A stretch of 63,769 nucleotides of DNA from CAZHOV01 sp964534315 (GTDB taxonomy: Bacteria; Bacteroidota; Bacteroidia; Chitinophagales; Saprospiraceae): NCBI GenBank assembly GCA_964534315.1, contig CAZHOV010000010.1:1-63769 (forward strand), written 5' to 3'. Under the pieces are notes generated by a model that was not told the DNA's origin, did no database searches, and worked only from the letters and a program-made list of their open reading frames with translations. This document shows, in pieces, positions 1 through 7,848 of the stretch; positions within the stretch are counted from its first letter, which is position 1, and each line of letters opens with the position of its first letter. Both the position numbers and the translations under genes were made by a program.

Positions 1-197
1 TCGTGGCCACCTGTAAGGTCAAAGGAGTCAATCCATACGAGTGGTTAACAGCTACTCTGGAACACACTGCTGATACGAAACGATCAATGGTTCATACATT
101 GCTTCCGGGGTATCACGAAGAAAAAAACAAAGAACCTGAGTCGTAAAGGTCCTTCAACTTTAGGTTAATTGCAAGATGCGGTTGCTCGGACGTTTAC
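1..197 (+). mobile_element. Right end of an IS66-family insertion sequence
   Basis: The window opens inside the last codons of an IS66-type transposase. About 50 bp after its stop codon the sequence GGTTGCTCGGACGTTTAC (about 180-197) reads, on the other strand, GTAAACGTCCGAGCAACC, which resembles the GTAAGCG-type terminal inverted repeat of IS66 elements. The element therefore probably ends at 197. The target duplication cannot be verified because the left end lies outside the window; the next 8 bp are GTTTATCC. Confidence 0.7.
3..146 (+). CDS. IS66 family transposase, C-terminal fragment
   Basis: An open frame entering from the left edge encodes 47 residues to a TAA at 144-146. It contains CKVKGVNPYEWLTATL followed by a TLLPGYH-like end, the pattern of the short IS66_C domain closing TnpC transposases (C-x-x-x-G-x-N-P-x-x-W/Y-L ... 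LLP). Only the last tenth of the gene is present, so catalytic residues are not visible and activity cannot be judged. It belongs with the terminal inverted repeat ending near 197. The name rests on this C-terminal motif and on the IR; both agree. Confidence 0.7.
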   Translation: MATCKVKGVNPYEWLTATLEHTADTKRSMVHTLLPGYHEEKNKEPES

Positions 198-332
198 GTT
201 TATCCCTCAAATCAAACGCTCCAAATTTATTCTTAGTAATGGAACGGAATATCCCGGCAAGTTTGTTATTTGACCACTAAATATCCTTATTTTGTTGTTT
301 AATCCGTTTAAGAATCACCTAATTTAATTCTC

Positions 333-590
333 ATGGATAGTAGAACCGAAAAGTTATATATCATTGAGCAAATCATAAAATTAAACGACGATGACCTGGT
401 CCATGCCATAAAGAATTTATTGGATTTTGGACTTAAATATCAACCGAATGCTTCATCCCAAGATTTCTGGGATACCTTTAGTCCTAAACAAAAAGAGCGT
501 ATTGACAATGCAATTAAAGCTTTAGATAATGGAGAGGGTATTCCTCACGAGACCGTAATGAAAAACCTAAAGAAAAAATTCCAACAATGA
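333..590 (+). CDS. Putative antitoxin of a ParDE/RelBE-type module
   Basis: An 85-residue protein, mostly helical and charged, ending in a basic tail. It lies directly upstream of a ParE/RelE-like toxin and overlaps it by 4 bp (ATGA), the usual antitoxin-first arrangement with translational coupling. The middle segment (QDFWDTFSPKQKERIDNAIKAL and the following GEGIPHETV stretch) resembles Bacteroidota antitoxins that accompany ParE-like toxins. Antitoxins of this kind normally fold onto the toxin with the C-terminal half and autoregulate the operon; a DNA-binding motif is not obvious here. Function is inferred mainly from size and neighbour. It sits just downstream of an IS66 end, a common setting for such modules. 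Confidence 0.65.
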   Translation: MDSRTEKLYIIEQIIKLNDDDLVHAIKNLLDFGLKYQPNASSQDFWDTFSPKQKERIDNAIKALDNGEGIPHETVMKNLKKKFQQ

Positions 591-889
591 GCTTACCAGT
601 TATCTGGGCTCCCTCCGCTCAGGATGAATTTGTAGAGCTTCTGGAATTTCTTGAAAATCAGTTTGGGTTGGATGCAGCCTTAAAAGTTTTGGAAAGAACC
701 GGCCAAATAATTGATGGTATCGTAGATTTTCCTGAAATATTTCCAACTTCTTCAGAAAGAAAAGACCTTCGTAAGGCGGTAATTAACAAAAACGCTTCTC
801 TTCTGTATCGTATTTTAACCGATAAAATTGAAATCCTTCACGTTTGGGATAATCGGCAGAATCCAAATACCTTACTGTATCTAATTTAA
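587..889 (+). CDS. ParE/RelE family toxin
   Basis: A 100-residue protein with the ParE/RelE superfamily layout: an N-terminal strand (LPVIWAPSAQDEF), two helices (FLENQFGLDAALKVLERT...II), the FPEIFPTSSERKDLRKAVI segment and a C-terminal sheet (ASLLYRILTDKIEILHVWDNRQNPNTL). The end with W-D-N-R-Q-N-P matches Bacteroidota ParE-like proteins. Family members either poison gyrase (ParE) or cleave mRNA on ribosomes (RelE); the sequence does not decide which. Translation is coupled to the upstream antitoxin by an ATGA overlap. It is full length and looks intact. Confidence 0.75.
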   Translation: MSLPVIWAPSAQDEFVELLEFLENQFGLDAALKVLERTGQIIDGIVDFPEIFPTSSERKDLRKAVINKNASLLYRILTDKIEILHVWDNRQNPNTLLYLI

Positions 890-989
890 CACCACAGAAT
901 TAAATAGTATTTTGACAGGAATTTTTGTGTAAAAAAATAGATACCAATTTGAGTAATTTTCCTTAACTACATTTTTTACCTACCCTATC

Positions 990-1607
990 CTAAAGATTTA
1001 ATATTTCCCCAACACCCCCCTTCCAATCTGCTATATACTGTTCTCGCTCATCACCAATTTTCCCTCTTTGGCTTACATCCTCTTCCTCTTTCAGTTTTAT
1101 ATCGCATTCTATTACCTTCTTTTTATAAAATTGGTACTTTTCATTAGACGTCACAGTTTCCAGTTTTTTGATTACCTCCTCATCCATCCAAGATTTACTT
1201 CGATCTATTACAGAATCCGCATATTCTTCTGTGGACAAATTCATTCCTTCCCATTTATCTACTTGCAAGACCTTTTTACCTACTATTTTTGGTATAATGT
1301 AGGAATTTATTTCCTCTAATTTGGGTAAATGATTTTTGACCATTTCCAATTTGTTTTCTTTAATTCCGGCTATTATCCAGGCAAGATGCAATTCTGGAAA
1401 CCCTATATCATCCGGGAACGCTTTGTTAAACCATTTGTAATATTTTATTAGTCCTTTATAATCCTTGATATCTGCATACAGGACACCTATCGTATATCGG
1501 TTACCTTGATTATCAAAGTATCCTCCGAATTTTCTTTTTTCGGCCTTTAAGCCAGCATGAATTTTCTTAATCTTTTTTTCTATTCTTTGCCTTTGCTGCT
1601 CTGTCAT
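990..1607 (-). CDS. Conserved hypothetical protein, helical repeat-like
   Basis: A 205-residue soluble protein without signal peptide. The N-terminus is strongly basic (RQRIEKKIKKIHAGLKAEKRKFGGYFDNQGNRY), followed by helical segments with TPR-like spacing (DYKGLIKYYKWFNKAFPDDIGFPELHLAWIIAG split over two helices). I recall similar N-termini (KKIxKIxAxLKAEKRKFGG) in uncharacterised Bacteroidota proteins but know no function. It is a single gene between the toxin operon and the Pat-like gene, with no operon partners. I cannot name a reaction; a protein-interaction role is only a guess from the helical-repeat look. Confidence 0.55.
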   Translation of the reverse strand: MTEQQRQRIEKKIKKIHAGLKAEKRKFGGYFDNQGNRYTIGVLYADIKDYKGLIKYYKWFNKAFPDDIGFPELHLAWIIAGIKENKLEMVKNHLPKLEEINSYIIPKIVGKKVLQVDKWEGMNLSTEEYADSVIDRSKSWMDEEVIKKLETVTSNEKYQFYKKKVIECDIKLKEEEDVSQRGKIGDEREQYIADWKGGVGEILNL

Positions 1608-1825
1608 CTGTAATTCCGTTTAACATTTACATAATCGACCACCTTATCAAAAATACGAGTTTAATAAAATTACAGAAAAGCAGAACAGAAATGAAAGACT
1701 CAGGCAAGTATTTTTTCCCAAACCCTACCCCAACAAATACCCAATCTGCTCCTCTTCTACTTAGAGACTTTTATCCCTCCACTCCATGACTTTCGTCAAT
1801 TTACCTAAATTAAATACCCCCAAAA

Positions 1826-1856
1826 TTGACTCTTATTTTTTCCACCTCTACCTTTG
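1826..1856 (+). promoter_or_regulatory. Bacteroidota-type promoter of the acyl-CoA synthetase/GNAT gene
   Basis: TACCTTTG at 1849-1856 fits the TAnnTTTG -7 box of the Bacteroidota housekeeping sigma factor, with a TTG (within ATTGAC) at 1826-1828, about 20 bp upstream. It lies 43 bp ahead of the start codon at 1899. Assignment is by consensus only. Confidence 0.55.
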
Positions 1857-1898
1857 TTTTGAATAGCAAGCCATAGATTTCTACACAAAACCGATATA

Positions 1899-4601
1899 AT
1901 GAGCTTAGACAAGATTTTCAAACCCAACACCATCGCCGTTATCGGAGCTTCAAATAGCGAGGGAAGCGTCGGATATGCACTGATGCGCAACCTCGTAGGA
2001 TCTGGTTTTAAGGGAACGGTTTACCCCATCAATTACAAACACAAAAGCATCTATGGCATCCGGGCTTATGCTGACTTGAAAGATACCCGGGATGAAATTG
2101 ATCTGGCTATTATTGCAACGCCTGCACATACGGTACCCGACCTGGTAGAAGAGTGTGGGGAATACGGCGTAAAAGGCCTGGTGATCATCTCCGCCGGTTT
2201 TAAAGAACATGGCGAGAAGGGGAATGCCATGCTGGACCAAATAATGGCCACTGCTAAAAAATATAATATCCGACTGATCGGACCGAACTGCCTGGGATTC
2301 ATCAAACCTACCATTAACCTCAATGCCAGCTTTGCCAACAAAATGGCCTTGCCGGGTAAGATTGCCTTTATTTCTCAGAGTGGCGCGCTGTGTACAGCCA
2401 TCCTGGACTGGTCGGTAGAACAAAATGTGGGTTTTAGCCACTTCGTTTCTATTGGCTCTATGGCGGATGTTGGCTTCCACGATCTGATCGATTACTTCGG
2501 GACAGACCCCTACACCAGCAGCATTGTGATCTATATGGAGTCCTTAACCCATGCCCGTAAATTTATGAGCGCCGCCCGCGCCTTTTCCAGAACTAAGCCG
2601 ATTATTGTCTTAAAGGCTGGTAAAAGTTCTGCAGGCGCCAAAGTGGCCTTATCACATACCGGGACGCTGGCCGGTAATGACCGCGCTTTTGATGCCGCCT
2701 TCAGGCGAGCCGGTATCATTCCGGTTAACACGATTAATGAATTGTTTAATGCGGCACAGACGCTGGCCATGCAGCCCCGCCCCAAAGGCAAGCGCCTGGC
2801 CATCGTCACCAACGCCGGAGGACCAGGAGTGTTGGCTACCGACCGCATCGTTCAATTGGGAGGCGAACTGGCTGAACTATCTGAAGATACCATCAAAACC
2901 CTCAACGAAGCTCTGCCGCCGATGTGGAGCCACGGCAATCCTATCGATGTATTGGGAGATGCCGGAGAAGAAAAGTACGGTATTGCCGCTGAGGCTTGCC
3001 TGAAAGACCCTAATATTGACGGGCTGCTCGTCATCCTCACCCCGCAGGCCATGACTTATGCCGACCAGATCGCTCACAGAATTGTGCAGGTAGCCAAGAA
3101 ATTTAAAAAACCAGTATTGGCCTCCTGGATGGGAGAAGCAGATGTAGCAGAGGGTAGAGATATTCTGGAAAATGGCAGCATTCCCAACTTCAGAATCCCC
3201 GAAAATGCAGTGACAACTTTCATGCATATGCACAGCTATACGCGCAACCTGGAAGCCTTATACGAAACACCGGCGACCATCCCTAAACAATTCAATCCGG
3301 AAAAGGGTAAAAACAAGGCATTACTCGATCAAGTCATTAAAGATAAGCGTACGGTATTGACGGAAGATGAAGCGAAAGAGCTATTGGATAACTATCAAAT
3401 TCCGATTACCAAGAATGCCATTACCACCAATGAAGAAGAAGCAGTAGCCTATGCTAAAAAATTTGGCTATCCACTAGCTATGAAAATCGCCTCACCGGGG
3501 ATTACCCATAAATCGGATATAGGCGGCGTAGTCCTGAACGTAGAAACTGAAGAAGAGGTAAAACAAAATTTCAAGAATATTCTATCTAAAGCCACCAAAG
3601 CCTATCCGGATGCGGATATCCACGGCGTACTGATCGAAGAAATGGTAGCGAAGAAATACGAGCTCTTTATTGGTTCTAAGAAAGATCCCATCTTCGGCCC
3701 CGTCATTATGTTTGGAATGGGAGGGGTGACTGTAGAGTTGTTCAAGGACCTAAACGTGGGCTTACCTCCGCTAAACATGGCGCTGGCCTTGCGCCTTATA
3801 GAAGAAACCAAAATATACAAGCTCCTGAAAGGATACAGAGGAATGGAAGGGGTCGATATTGGCAGTATTCAGTTCTTGCTCTATAAATTTGCCTATCTGA
3901 TCATGGATTTCCCTGAAATTAAGGAGATCGATATCAATCCGTTTGTAGTGGATAAAGAAGGAGGCGTCGTATTGGATGCCAAGGTCATTCTGGATGAAGC
4001 CGTCATCTCCCATCCGGTTAAAGATTACGCCCACCTGGTTATTTCTCCTTATCCGGAAGAATACAATTATACCTTTACCCTGGCCAATGGTAAAGAAGTC
4101 AAGATACGCCCGATAAAACCAGAAGATGAGCCGTTGGAACGAGAAATGTTCAAAAACTTGTCCAGGCAAACGCAGTATTACCGGTTCTTTGGCTTTATCA
4201 AAGATGCCACTCATGAGCTGCTCGTGCGCTATACGCAGATTGATTACGACCGGGAGATGGCGTTGATTGCCCTTGTAGAAGAGGAAGGGGAAAACAAAAT
4301 GATCGGCGTGGTGCGACTGGTGGGTGATGCCAACAACGAAAATGCAGAGTTTGCCATTGTAATTGCCGACAAATGGCAGGGACTTGGTCTCGGTAACCGG
4401 TTAGCCGACCTTATTTTGAATATCGCACAGGAGAGAGGCGTCAAGACCGTCTTTGCCAATGTATTGCAGGCTAATACGACCATGCTGCACATGTTTCGCA
4501 GCCGCAACTTCACCATCAGGAATGAAGATCACGAATCTGCCTATGCTGAAATTGATTTAACCGCCCATGATTTTGATTTGGAGAAGAAAAGGAGTAAGTA
4601 G
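1899..4601 (+). CDS. ADP-forming acyl-CoA synthetase fused to GNAT acetyltransferase (Pat-like)
   Basis: A 900-residue cytoplasmic protein. Domains in order: CoA-binding Rossmann domain (~1-130, starting TIAVIGASNSEGSVGY), succinyl-CoA-ligase-like domain (~150-290) with the phosphohistidine motif SHTG (H253), ATP-grasp domain (~480-700, with HKSDIGGVVLN and EIDINPFVV) and a C-terminal GNAT domain (~725-895) with the acetyl-CoA loop QGLGLG at 827-832. Both subunits of an ADP-forming acetyl-CoA synthetase and an acetyltransferase are thus fused, as in Pat/PatZ/Pka protein lysine acetyltransferases. In proteobacterial Pat the catalytic His is lost; here it is present, so the synthetase half may be active (acetyl-CoA + ADP + Pi to acetate + ATP, or the reverse). 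It stands alone behind its own promoter. Regulation of central metabolism by protein acetylation is the family role. Confidence 0.85.
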   Translation: MSLDKIFKPNTIAVIGASNSEGSVGYALMRNLVGSGFKGTVYPINYKHKSIYGIRAYADLKDTRDEIDLAIIATPAHTVPDLVEECGEYGVKGLVIISAGFKEHGEKGNAMLDQIMATAKKYNIRLIGPNCLGFIKPTINLNASFANKMALPGKIAFISQSGALCTAILDWSVEQNVGFSHFVSIGSMADVGFHDLIDYFGTDPYTSSIVIYMESLTHARKFMSAARAFSRTKPIIVLKAGKSSAGAKVALSHTGTLAGNDRAFDAAFRRAGIIPVNTINELFNAAQTLAMQPRPKGKRLAIVTNAGGPGVLATDRIVQLGGELAELSEDTIKTLNEALPPMWSHGNPIDVLGDAGEEKYGIAAEACLKDPNIDGLLVILTPQAMTYADQIAHRIVQVAKKFKKPVLASWMGEADVAEGRDILENGSIPNFRIPENAVTTFMHMHSYTRNLEALYETPATIPKQFNPEKGKNKALLDQVIKDKRTVLTEDEAKELLDNYQIPITKNAITTNEEEAVAYAKKFGYPLAMKIASPGITHKSDIGGVVLNVETEEEVKQNFKNILSKATKAYPDADIHGVLIEEMVAKKYELFIGSKKDPIFGPVIMFGMGGVTVELFKDLNVGLPPLNMALALRLIEETKIYKLLKGYRGMEGVDIGSIQFLLYKFAYLIMDFPEIKEIDINPFVVDKEGGVVLDAKVILDEAVISHPVKDYAHLVISPYPEEYNYTFTLANGKEVKIRPIKPEDEPLEREMFKNLSRQTQYYRFFGFIKDATHELLVRYTQIDYDREMALIALVEEEGENKMIGVVRLVGDANNENAEFAIVIADKWQGLGLGNRLADLILNIAQERGVKTVFANVLQANTTMLHMFRSRNFTIRNEDHESAYAEIDLTAHDFDLEKKRSK

Positions 4602-4672
4602 AAGTAGGTAGTCTGTATTAAATAGTTGAGGAATGAGCATAATCAGCAATTTGATATGATCTATCTGTTAAC

Positions 4673-4805
4673 TCAGAGGACCGGAGAACCGGACAACCAG
4701 AACGTGAGTGGGCTCTGCCCCGATACGGTAAAACGTTGGTCTCCAGACCAATGAAGGTGACACCGTTTATTGGACCACCCCAAAATTCCACTTTTCTCTT
4801 TCTAC
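4673..4805 (+). repeat. Dispersed ~130 bp repeat, copy A-left (inverted relative to 21671-21799)
   Basis: The segment containing GGACAACCAGAACGTGAG, GATACGGTAAAACGT and CGTTTATTG recurs in reverse complement at 21671-21799 with high identity over about 125 bp. No coding potential is shared. Its GGACC/GGAGAACC-rich start is a low-complexity motif also seen near 18660 and 20010-20060. The origin is unknown; it could be a remnant of a mobile element. Confidence 0.7.
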
Positions 4806-4897
4806 CTAAACGGATAAACAACTGAATTTACTAGCTGTATAACAGTTCAATCTTCTCATTTACCAATAAAAAGTTTACATTTTAATCAAAAAAGTTT

Positions 4898-4905
4898 TAT
4901 CTTTG
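4898..4905 (+). promoter_or_regulatory. -7 promoter box of the left duplicated cluster
   Basis: TATCTTTG fits TAnnTTTG and lies at the same relative place as TATATTTG of the right copy (24367-24374, minus strand). A leader of ~120 nt follows, containing the shared AGTTACTCCAACCATACTT sequence. Conservation of the box in both copies supports it. Confidence 0.6.
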
Positions 4906-5097
4906 TCCCAGTTACTCCAACCATACTTTTTCCATACTTCTTTCTGGTATATGTTAACCTGACAAGCCGTATTGATAGCTTTTAGGGTTAAGCTCTATTT
5001 ACAGGATTTGTATTAAATACTAGGTATGCTTTGATTTATTAAAGAAACTACCAAAAACTCGAGAGCGCGAGTTACAAAAACCAAAAGGCTTGGTTTT

Positions 5098-5553
5098 ATG
5101 CCGTTTCTAGTTTTCCTGATCGCTCTAGGAGGGCTTTCTATTTGGATGTCTAACAAAGATTTTCTAATTTGGAAAGGTGATGAACCGGAAATTGCTCCCT
5201 GGCGAAAAGAGAAGTTAGAAAAGGAACTGAAAGAATTGAATGAAGCGGAGCAGTATGCCTTGGTCGTTTCTGTTTCAGGAGTATTTCCGTGCTATAGTTG
5301 TGTTGATCGCAACGAGATTTTCCTCAACACTGGAGAAGTTTGGAAATATGGTGTAACCAGGAAAGGCCAAGCTGGACGTTATAAATCTGGACTACCATTT
5401 CTGGGGCTATCTTATTCGGTTCAATTTGAAGGGAACCTGCAAGCATGCTTTAAAGAAGAGAAACTCAAAATCTACCAATATCCGTTACTAAAAGAGAACT
5501 TAAAACGAAATAAGCCGTTGATTCGTCCTCCAGGAAATAAACGTGACGATTAA
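5098..5553 (+). CDS. Putative membrane GIY-YIG/URI-like nuclease, 5'-decayed copy
   Basis: 151 residues homologous to the 175-residue protein at 23720-24247. The matching original start is ATG 5026, but codon 3 is TGA (GGA in the right copy); the next in-frame ATG is 5098, 24 codons later, which removes the basic N-terminus while keeping the membrane segment (FLVFLIALGGLSIWM). The C-terminal domain keeps the CYSC pair, IFLNTGEVWKYGVT, the GRY arginine, a CFKEEKLKIY glutamate and PPGNK. These match in order the Y-G, R, E and N positions of GIY-YIG/URI nucleases of polymorphic toxins; this is my motif reading, not a database result. Translation from 5098 is possible but unproven, so the copy may be a pseudogene. 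A partner gene follows 10 bp downstream. Confidence 0.5.
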   Translation: MPFLVFLIALGGLSIWMSNKDFLIWKGDEPEIAPWRKEKLEKELKELNEAEQYALVVSVSGVFPCYSCVDRNEIFLNTGEVWKYGVTRKGQAGRYKSGLPFLGLSYSVQFEGNLQACFKEEKLKIYQYPLLKENLKRNKPLIRPPGNKRDD

Positions 5554-5563
5554 AACCAAAAAA

Positions 5564-5995
5564 ATGAATGTAAAAGAACCTCCAATTTGGTTAGGTGCTA
5601 TCTTTTGGCATGAAGTAATCGACAAATCATTTACTTTCAATCCTATACAGATCGCCCTCAACGAAAATATCGAGTTGTCCGACTACGGCACAGGCATCAA
5701 GGCCATCCGTTTTGTAACCGTAGCCGTCCTTCCCACCAATAAAATCCACGAAGAGGGGATGGAATACAAACCTCGTAAAAAAGAACTCTACATCAATGCT
5801 AAGCTCAAGTACGAAGAGGTAGAAAAAGCACCTCCGGAAGACATTCCAAAGATGGTCGCCATGGCATTTGTCGACCGAATTGAGCAGTACGAAGACGCCG
5901 GCGTAAAGAACTTTGATACCGTACACTTTAAACAAGATGTAGAATCACTATTTGCCGGGGAAGGCTGGTTAATACCTCAGGACCAAGATAGTTAA
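5564..5995 (+). CDS. Putative immunity/partner protein of the URI-like nuclease, left copy
   Basis: 143 residues from ATG 5564; a GTG at 5543 in the same frame would overlap the upstream gene, but the ATG start aligns with the N-terminus of the right copy (PIW-GxIFWHE). Residues after about 40 (DYGTGIKAIRFVTVAV onward) are nearly identical to the paralog at 23280-23720, whereas the first 40 differ strongly. It is soluble and acidic, with no signal peptide. The position immediately behind a toxin-like nuclease suggests an immunity protein; the C-terminal half (LYINAKLKYEEVEKA ... FDTVHFKQDVESLF) recalls Imm44-like proteins, though weakly. No catalytic motif is visible. It appears intact even though both flanking genes of this copy are damaged. 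Confidence 0.55.
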   Translation: MNVKEPPIWLGAIFWHEVIDKSFTFNPIQIALNENIELSDYGTGIKAIRFVTVAVLPTNKIHEEGMEYKPRKKELYINAKLKYEEVEKAPPEDIPKMVAMAFVDRIEQYEDAGVKNFDTVHFKQDVESLFAGEGWLIPQDQDS

Positions 5996-6010
5996 AACAG
6001 GAAAAATTAA

Positions 6011-6253
6011 ATGAAGAATATCCTAATCTGCGGAGCGGGAAGATCAGCCACCGACCTGATCACGTACATGCTTCAACATTCAGACGAATACAACTGGTAC
6101 GTTACGGTTGGCGATATTGATGTAGACACCGCTACCAAAAAAATTGGCGGCCACCCCAGAGGAAAAGCGGTGTATTTTGATTGTTATGACGATGCCTTTA
6201 CTAGGGCAGTGAAAGTTGGTAGTTGGGACAATAAAAATTACTTGAACTATTAA
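6011..6253 (+). pseudogene. Truncated saccharopine dehydrogenase-like gene
   Basis: The first ~62 codons (MKNILICGAGRSATDLI ... YFDCYDDA) match the N-terminus of the 445-residue protein at 21927-23264, including the Rossmann glycine motif GAGRS. After 6196 the reading frame runs into unrelated sequence and stops at 80 residues. Only part of the nucleotide-binding domain remains, so the product cannot be an enzyme. It marks the right boundary of the duplicated block. Confidence 0.85.
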
Positions 6254-6295
6254 CTATCAACTATTTACCTATCAAATGCTTCTTCTTCTGTACAT

Positions 6296-7054
6296 TTACT
6301 TCCCTATCCCCTCATACCACTCCTTAAACGCCTCTTTTTTTCGTCTCGAAATGGGTAACTCCGTTTCATCCGACATCAAAATGGATACCCTGCCGGGTTG
6401 AGCCTGTATGTGCATTCCATTAACTAAATGGGATTTATGACACCGGAAAAAGCCTTTGTCTGCCAGGAGTTCTTCCAGGTCTCCTAAGGTTTTAGTGGTG
6501 AGTTTACGTTTGCCATTACTAAGGTAGATCGAGCTGTAATTGCGCTCCCCTTCTATCCGGATGATCTGTTTGAGCGGAAAGCGCACCTCTCCGTCTTGAG
6601 TGTGCAGGACGAGCTTTTGATCCGAGTAGGGACTTTGCATATTGGCCAGGGCTTCCTTAATAGGACTGACTGGTTTAGCCACTTTTTGCCTCTCCCGATA
6701 ACGGCGGATAGCCGCTTTTAGCTCTCCCAGATCAATGGGTTTCACCAGGTAATCCAAGGCATTGAAACGAATAGCTTTGATGGCATAGTGACTATACGAG
6801 GTAATAAAGATCGTTTGAAAAGTAATATCCGCTAATTGTACCAGCATTTCAAACCCCGTCATATCGGCCATCTCTACATCCAGAAAAACTAGATCGGGTT
6901 GATGCATATGGATCTTTTCGATGCCTGCTGTACCACTTTCCGCCGTATCCAATACCGTCACCTCAGGTAAATATTGGTTTAGTTTGTCGGAAAGTAAATC
7001 CCGGATAAAAGGATCGTCGTCAATAATCAGGCTTTTTATCGGTGCGTTTTCCAT
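6296..7054 (-). CDS. LytTR-type response regulator
   Basis: 252 residues. The N-terminal receiver domain (~7-120) has the acidic pair DD at 12-13, phosphoacceptor D59 in LVFLDVEM, and K105 in YLVKPIDL. The C-terminal LytTR DNA-binding domain (~150-248) includes VRFPLKQIIRIEGERNYSSIYL and the FRCHKSHLVN motif. Such regulators bind pairs of direct repeats about two helical turns apart and in Bacteroidota are usually paired with a YehU/LytS-type histidine kinase; no kinase is adjacent here, so the partner must lie elsewhere. The gene is divergent from the 125-residue secreted protein at 7317; the intergenic space contains repeats spaced as LytTR sites often are. Confidence 0.9.
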   Translation of the reverse strand: MENAPIKSLIIDDDPFIRDLLSDKLNQYLPEVTVLDTAESGTAGIEKIHMHQPDLVFLDVEMADMTGFEMLVQLADITFQTIFITSYSHYAIKAIRFNALDYLVKPIDLGELKAAIRRYRERQKVAKPVSPIKEALANMQSPYSDQKLVLHTQDGEVRFPLKQIIRIEGERNYSSIYLSNGKRKLTTKTLGDLEELLADKGFFRCHKSHLVNGMHIQAQPGRVSILMSDETELPISRRKKEAFKEWYEGIGK

Positions 7055-7115
7055 AATAATTAATTGCCAAAGTCAGAGGATGCAGGTGTAAATATAATGC
7101 GAATAAATTAACCTT

Positions 7116-7152
7116 TTGATCGAGCGGCATGATCCAACGGTTGATCGAACGG
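7116..7152. promoter_or_regulatory. Three tandem TGATC(G/C)A(G/A)CGG-like repeats
   Basis: TTGATCGAGCGG (7116-7127), TGATCCAACGG (7130-7140) and TTGATCGAACGG (7141-7152) lie in the divergent region between the LytTR gene and 7317, with starts 12-13 bp apart. They may be regulator sites; no binding is shown. Confidence 0.4.
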
Positions 7153-7172
7153 TTTTTCGGACCAACTCTTCA

Positions 7173-7204
7173 CCATAGGATAAATGGTCCTTCCATAGGA
7201 TAAA
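7173..7204. promoter_or_regulatory. Candidate LytTR operator: direct repeat CCATAGGATAAA, 20 bp apart
   Basis: Two perfect 12-bp copies start at 7173 and 7193. A spacing of about two helical turns is typical of LytTR targets, and a LytTR gene starts 119 bp away. The downstream gene at 7317 or the regulator itself could be the target. This is inference from spacing and context. Confidence 0.45.
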
Positions 7205-7316
7205 AATAGCTTTCACCTCATTCCTATCCATTCTATATTGTGGTCATAATCAATACTTATTCACGCTCTTTTCAGAAAACAAGGGTGTTTTTTAGAAACT
7301 AAAAAAAATTATAACG

Positions 7317-7694
7317 ATGAACTTTACAGCTTTTTTTATTTCCTTACTTATGGCCGCTTCTCCATTGACTTTTACTACCACATCTGAAACCACTACAACT
7401 GCAACAGTTGATGTAGTAGAAGAATCTGATTTCACAGTAGGCGTAGTCGTCTTTTACGAAGATGGTACTTCCGAATTAATTGAAGAAAAGGCAGTACCCT
7501 GCGACATGGATTTCGAAACGATAAATACAGAAGGTGAAAAAGAACCTAGTATCGAAAAACTAAATACTCTGCTAACTAAAAAAGATTTAAAAACGTACCA
7601 GGGTAAGAAAATAGCAGCCAGCCATTCATTTTTGGGTTCTACTAATTGTGGTCCTAACCAAATTGATTGGTTTTTATACAAATGTCATATCTAA
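7317..7694 (+). CDS. Secreted hypothetical protein with possible Cys-rich extension
   Basis: 125 residues with an N-terminal hydrophobic segment (MNFTAFFISLLMAASPLTF) followed by a Thr-rich stretch, consistent with export. The body is acidic, and the C-terminus carries two cysteines (STNCGPNQIDWFLYKC) before TAA at 7692. Remarkably, the same frame stays open for 45 codons beyond this stop, to 7832, and that stretch is cysteine-rich (GCWDGGIYCTCATPV and PCYVNGCNYLFIWC). The gene may therefore be a nonsense-shortened form of a larger Cys-rich secreted protein. The family is unknown to me. It is divergent from the LytTR regulator and may be controlled by it. Confidence 0.5.
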   Translation: MNFTAFFISLLMAASPLTFTTTSETTTTATVDVVEESDFTVGVVVFYEDGTSELIEEKAVPCDMDFETINTEGEKEPSIEKLNTLLTKKDLKTYQGKKIAASHSFLGSTNCGPNQIDWFLYKCHI

Positions 7695-7848
7695 AATACT
7701 CCGGCAGCCTTTCGCCAGGGGTGTTGGGATGGTGGAATTTATTGTACGTGTGCAACACCGGTTAATAGCAGCAGATATCCATGTTACGTAAATGGGTGCA
7801 ATTATTTATTTATCTGGTGCAATAATGTTTAAAAAATGGTTTTATTAA

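Larger units (their letters stand above)
4889..6196 (+). repeat. Inverted duplication B, left copy
   Basis: From the promoter (4898) to codon ~62 of the saccharopine dehydrogenase-like fragment this stretch matches the reverse complement of 23068-24385. Identity is moderate in the leader and first gene, and very high (by eye about 95%) from roughly 5690 to 6196. The duplication ends abruptly at 6196, where the third gene is cut. Confidence 0.85.

Noticed and set aside
1950..4214. Several 100-170-codon frames antisense to the acyl-CoA synthetase/GNAT gene, and similar long frames opposite other large genes
   Set aside because: They are shadows of well-supported genes: no family resemblance, no promoter or start context.
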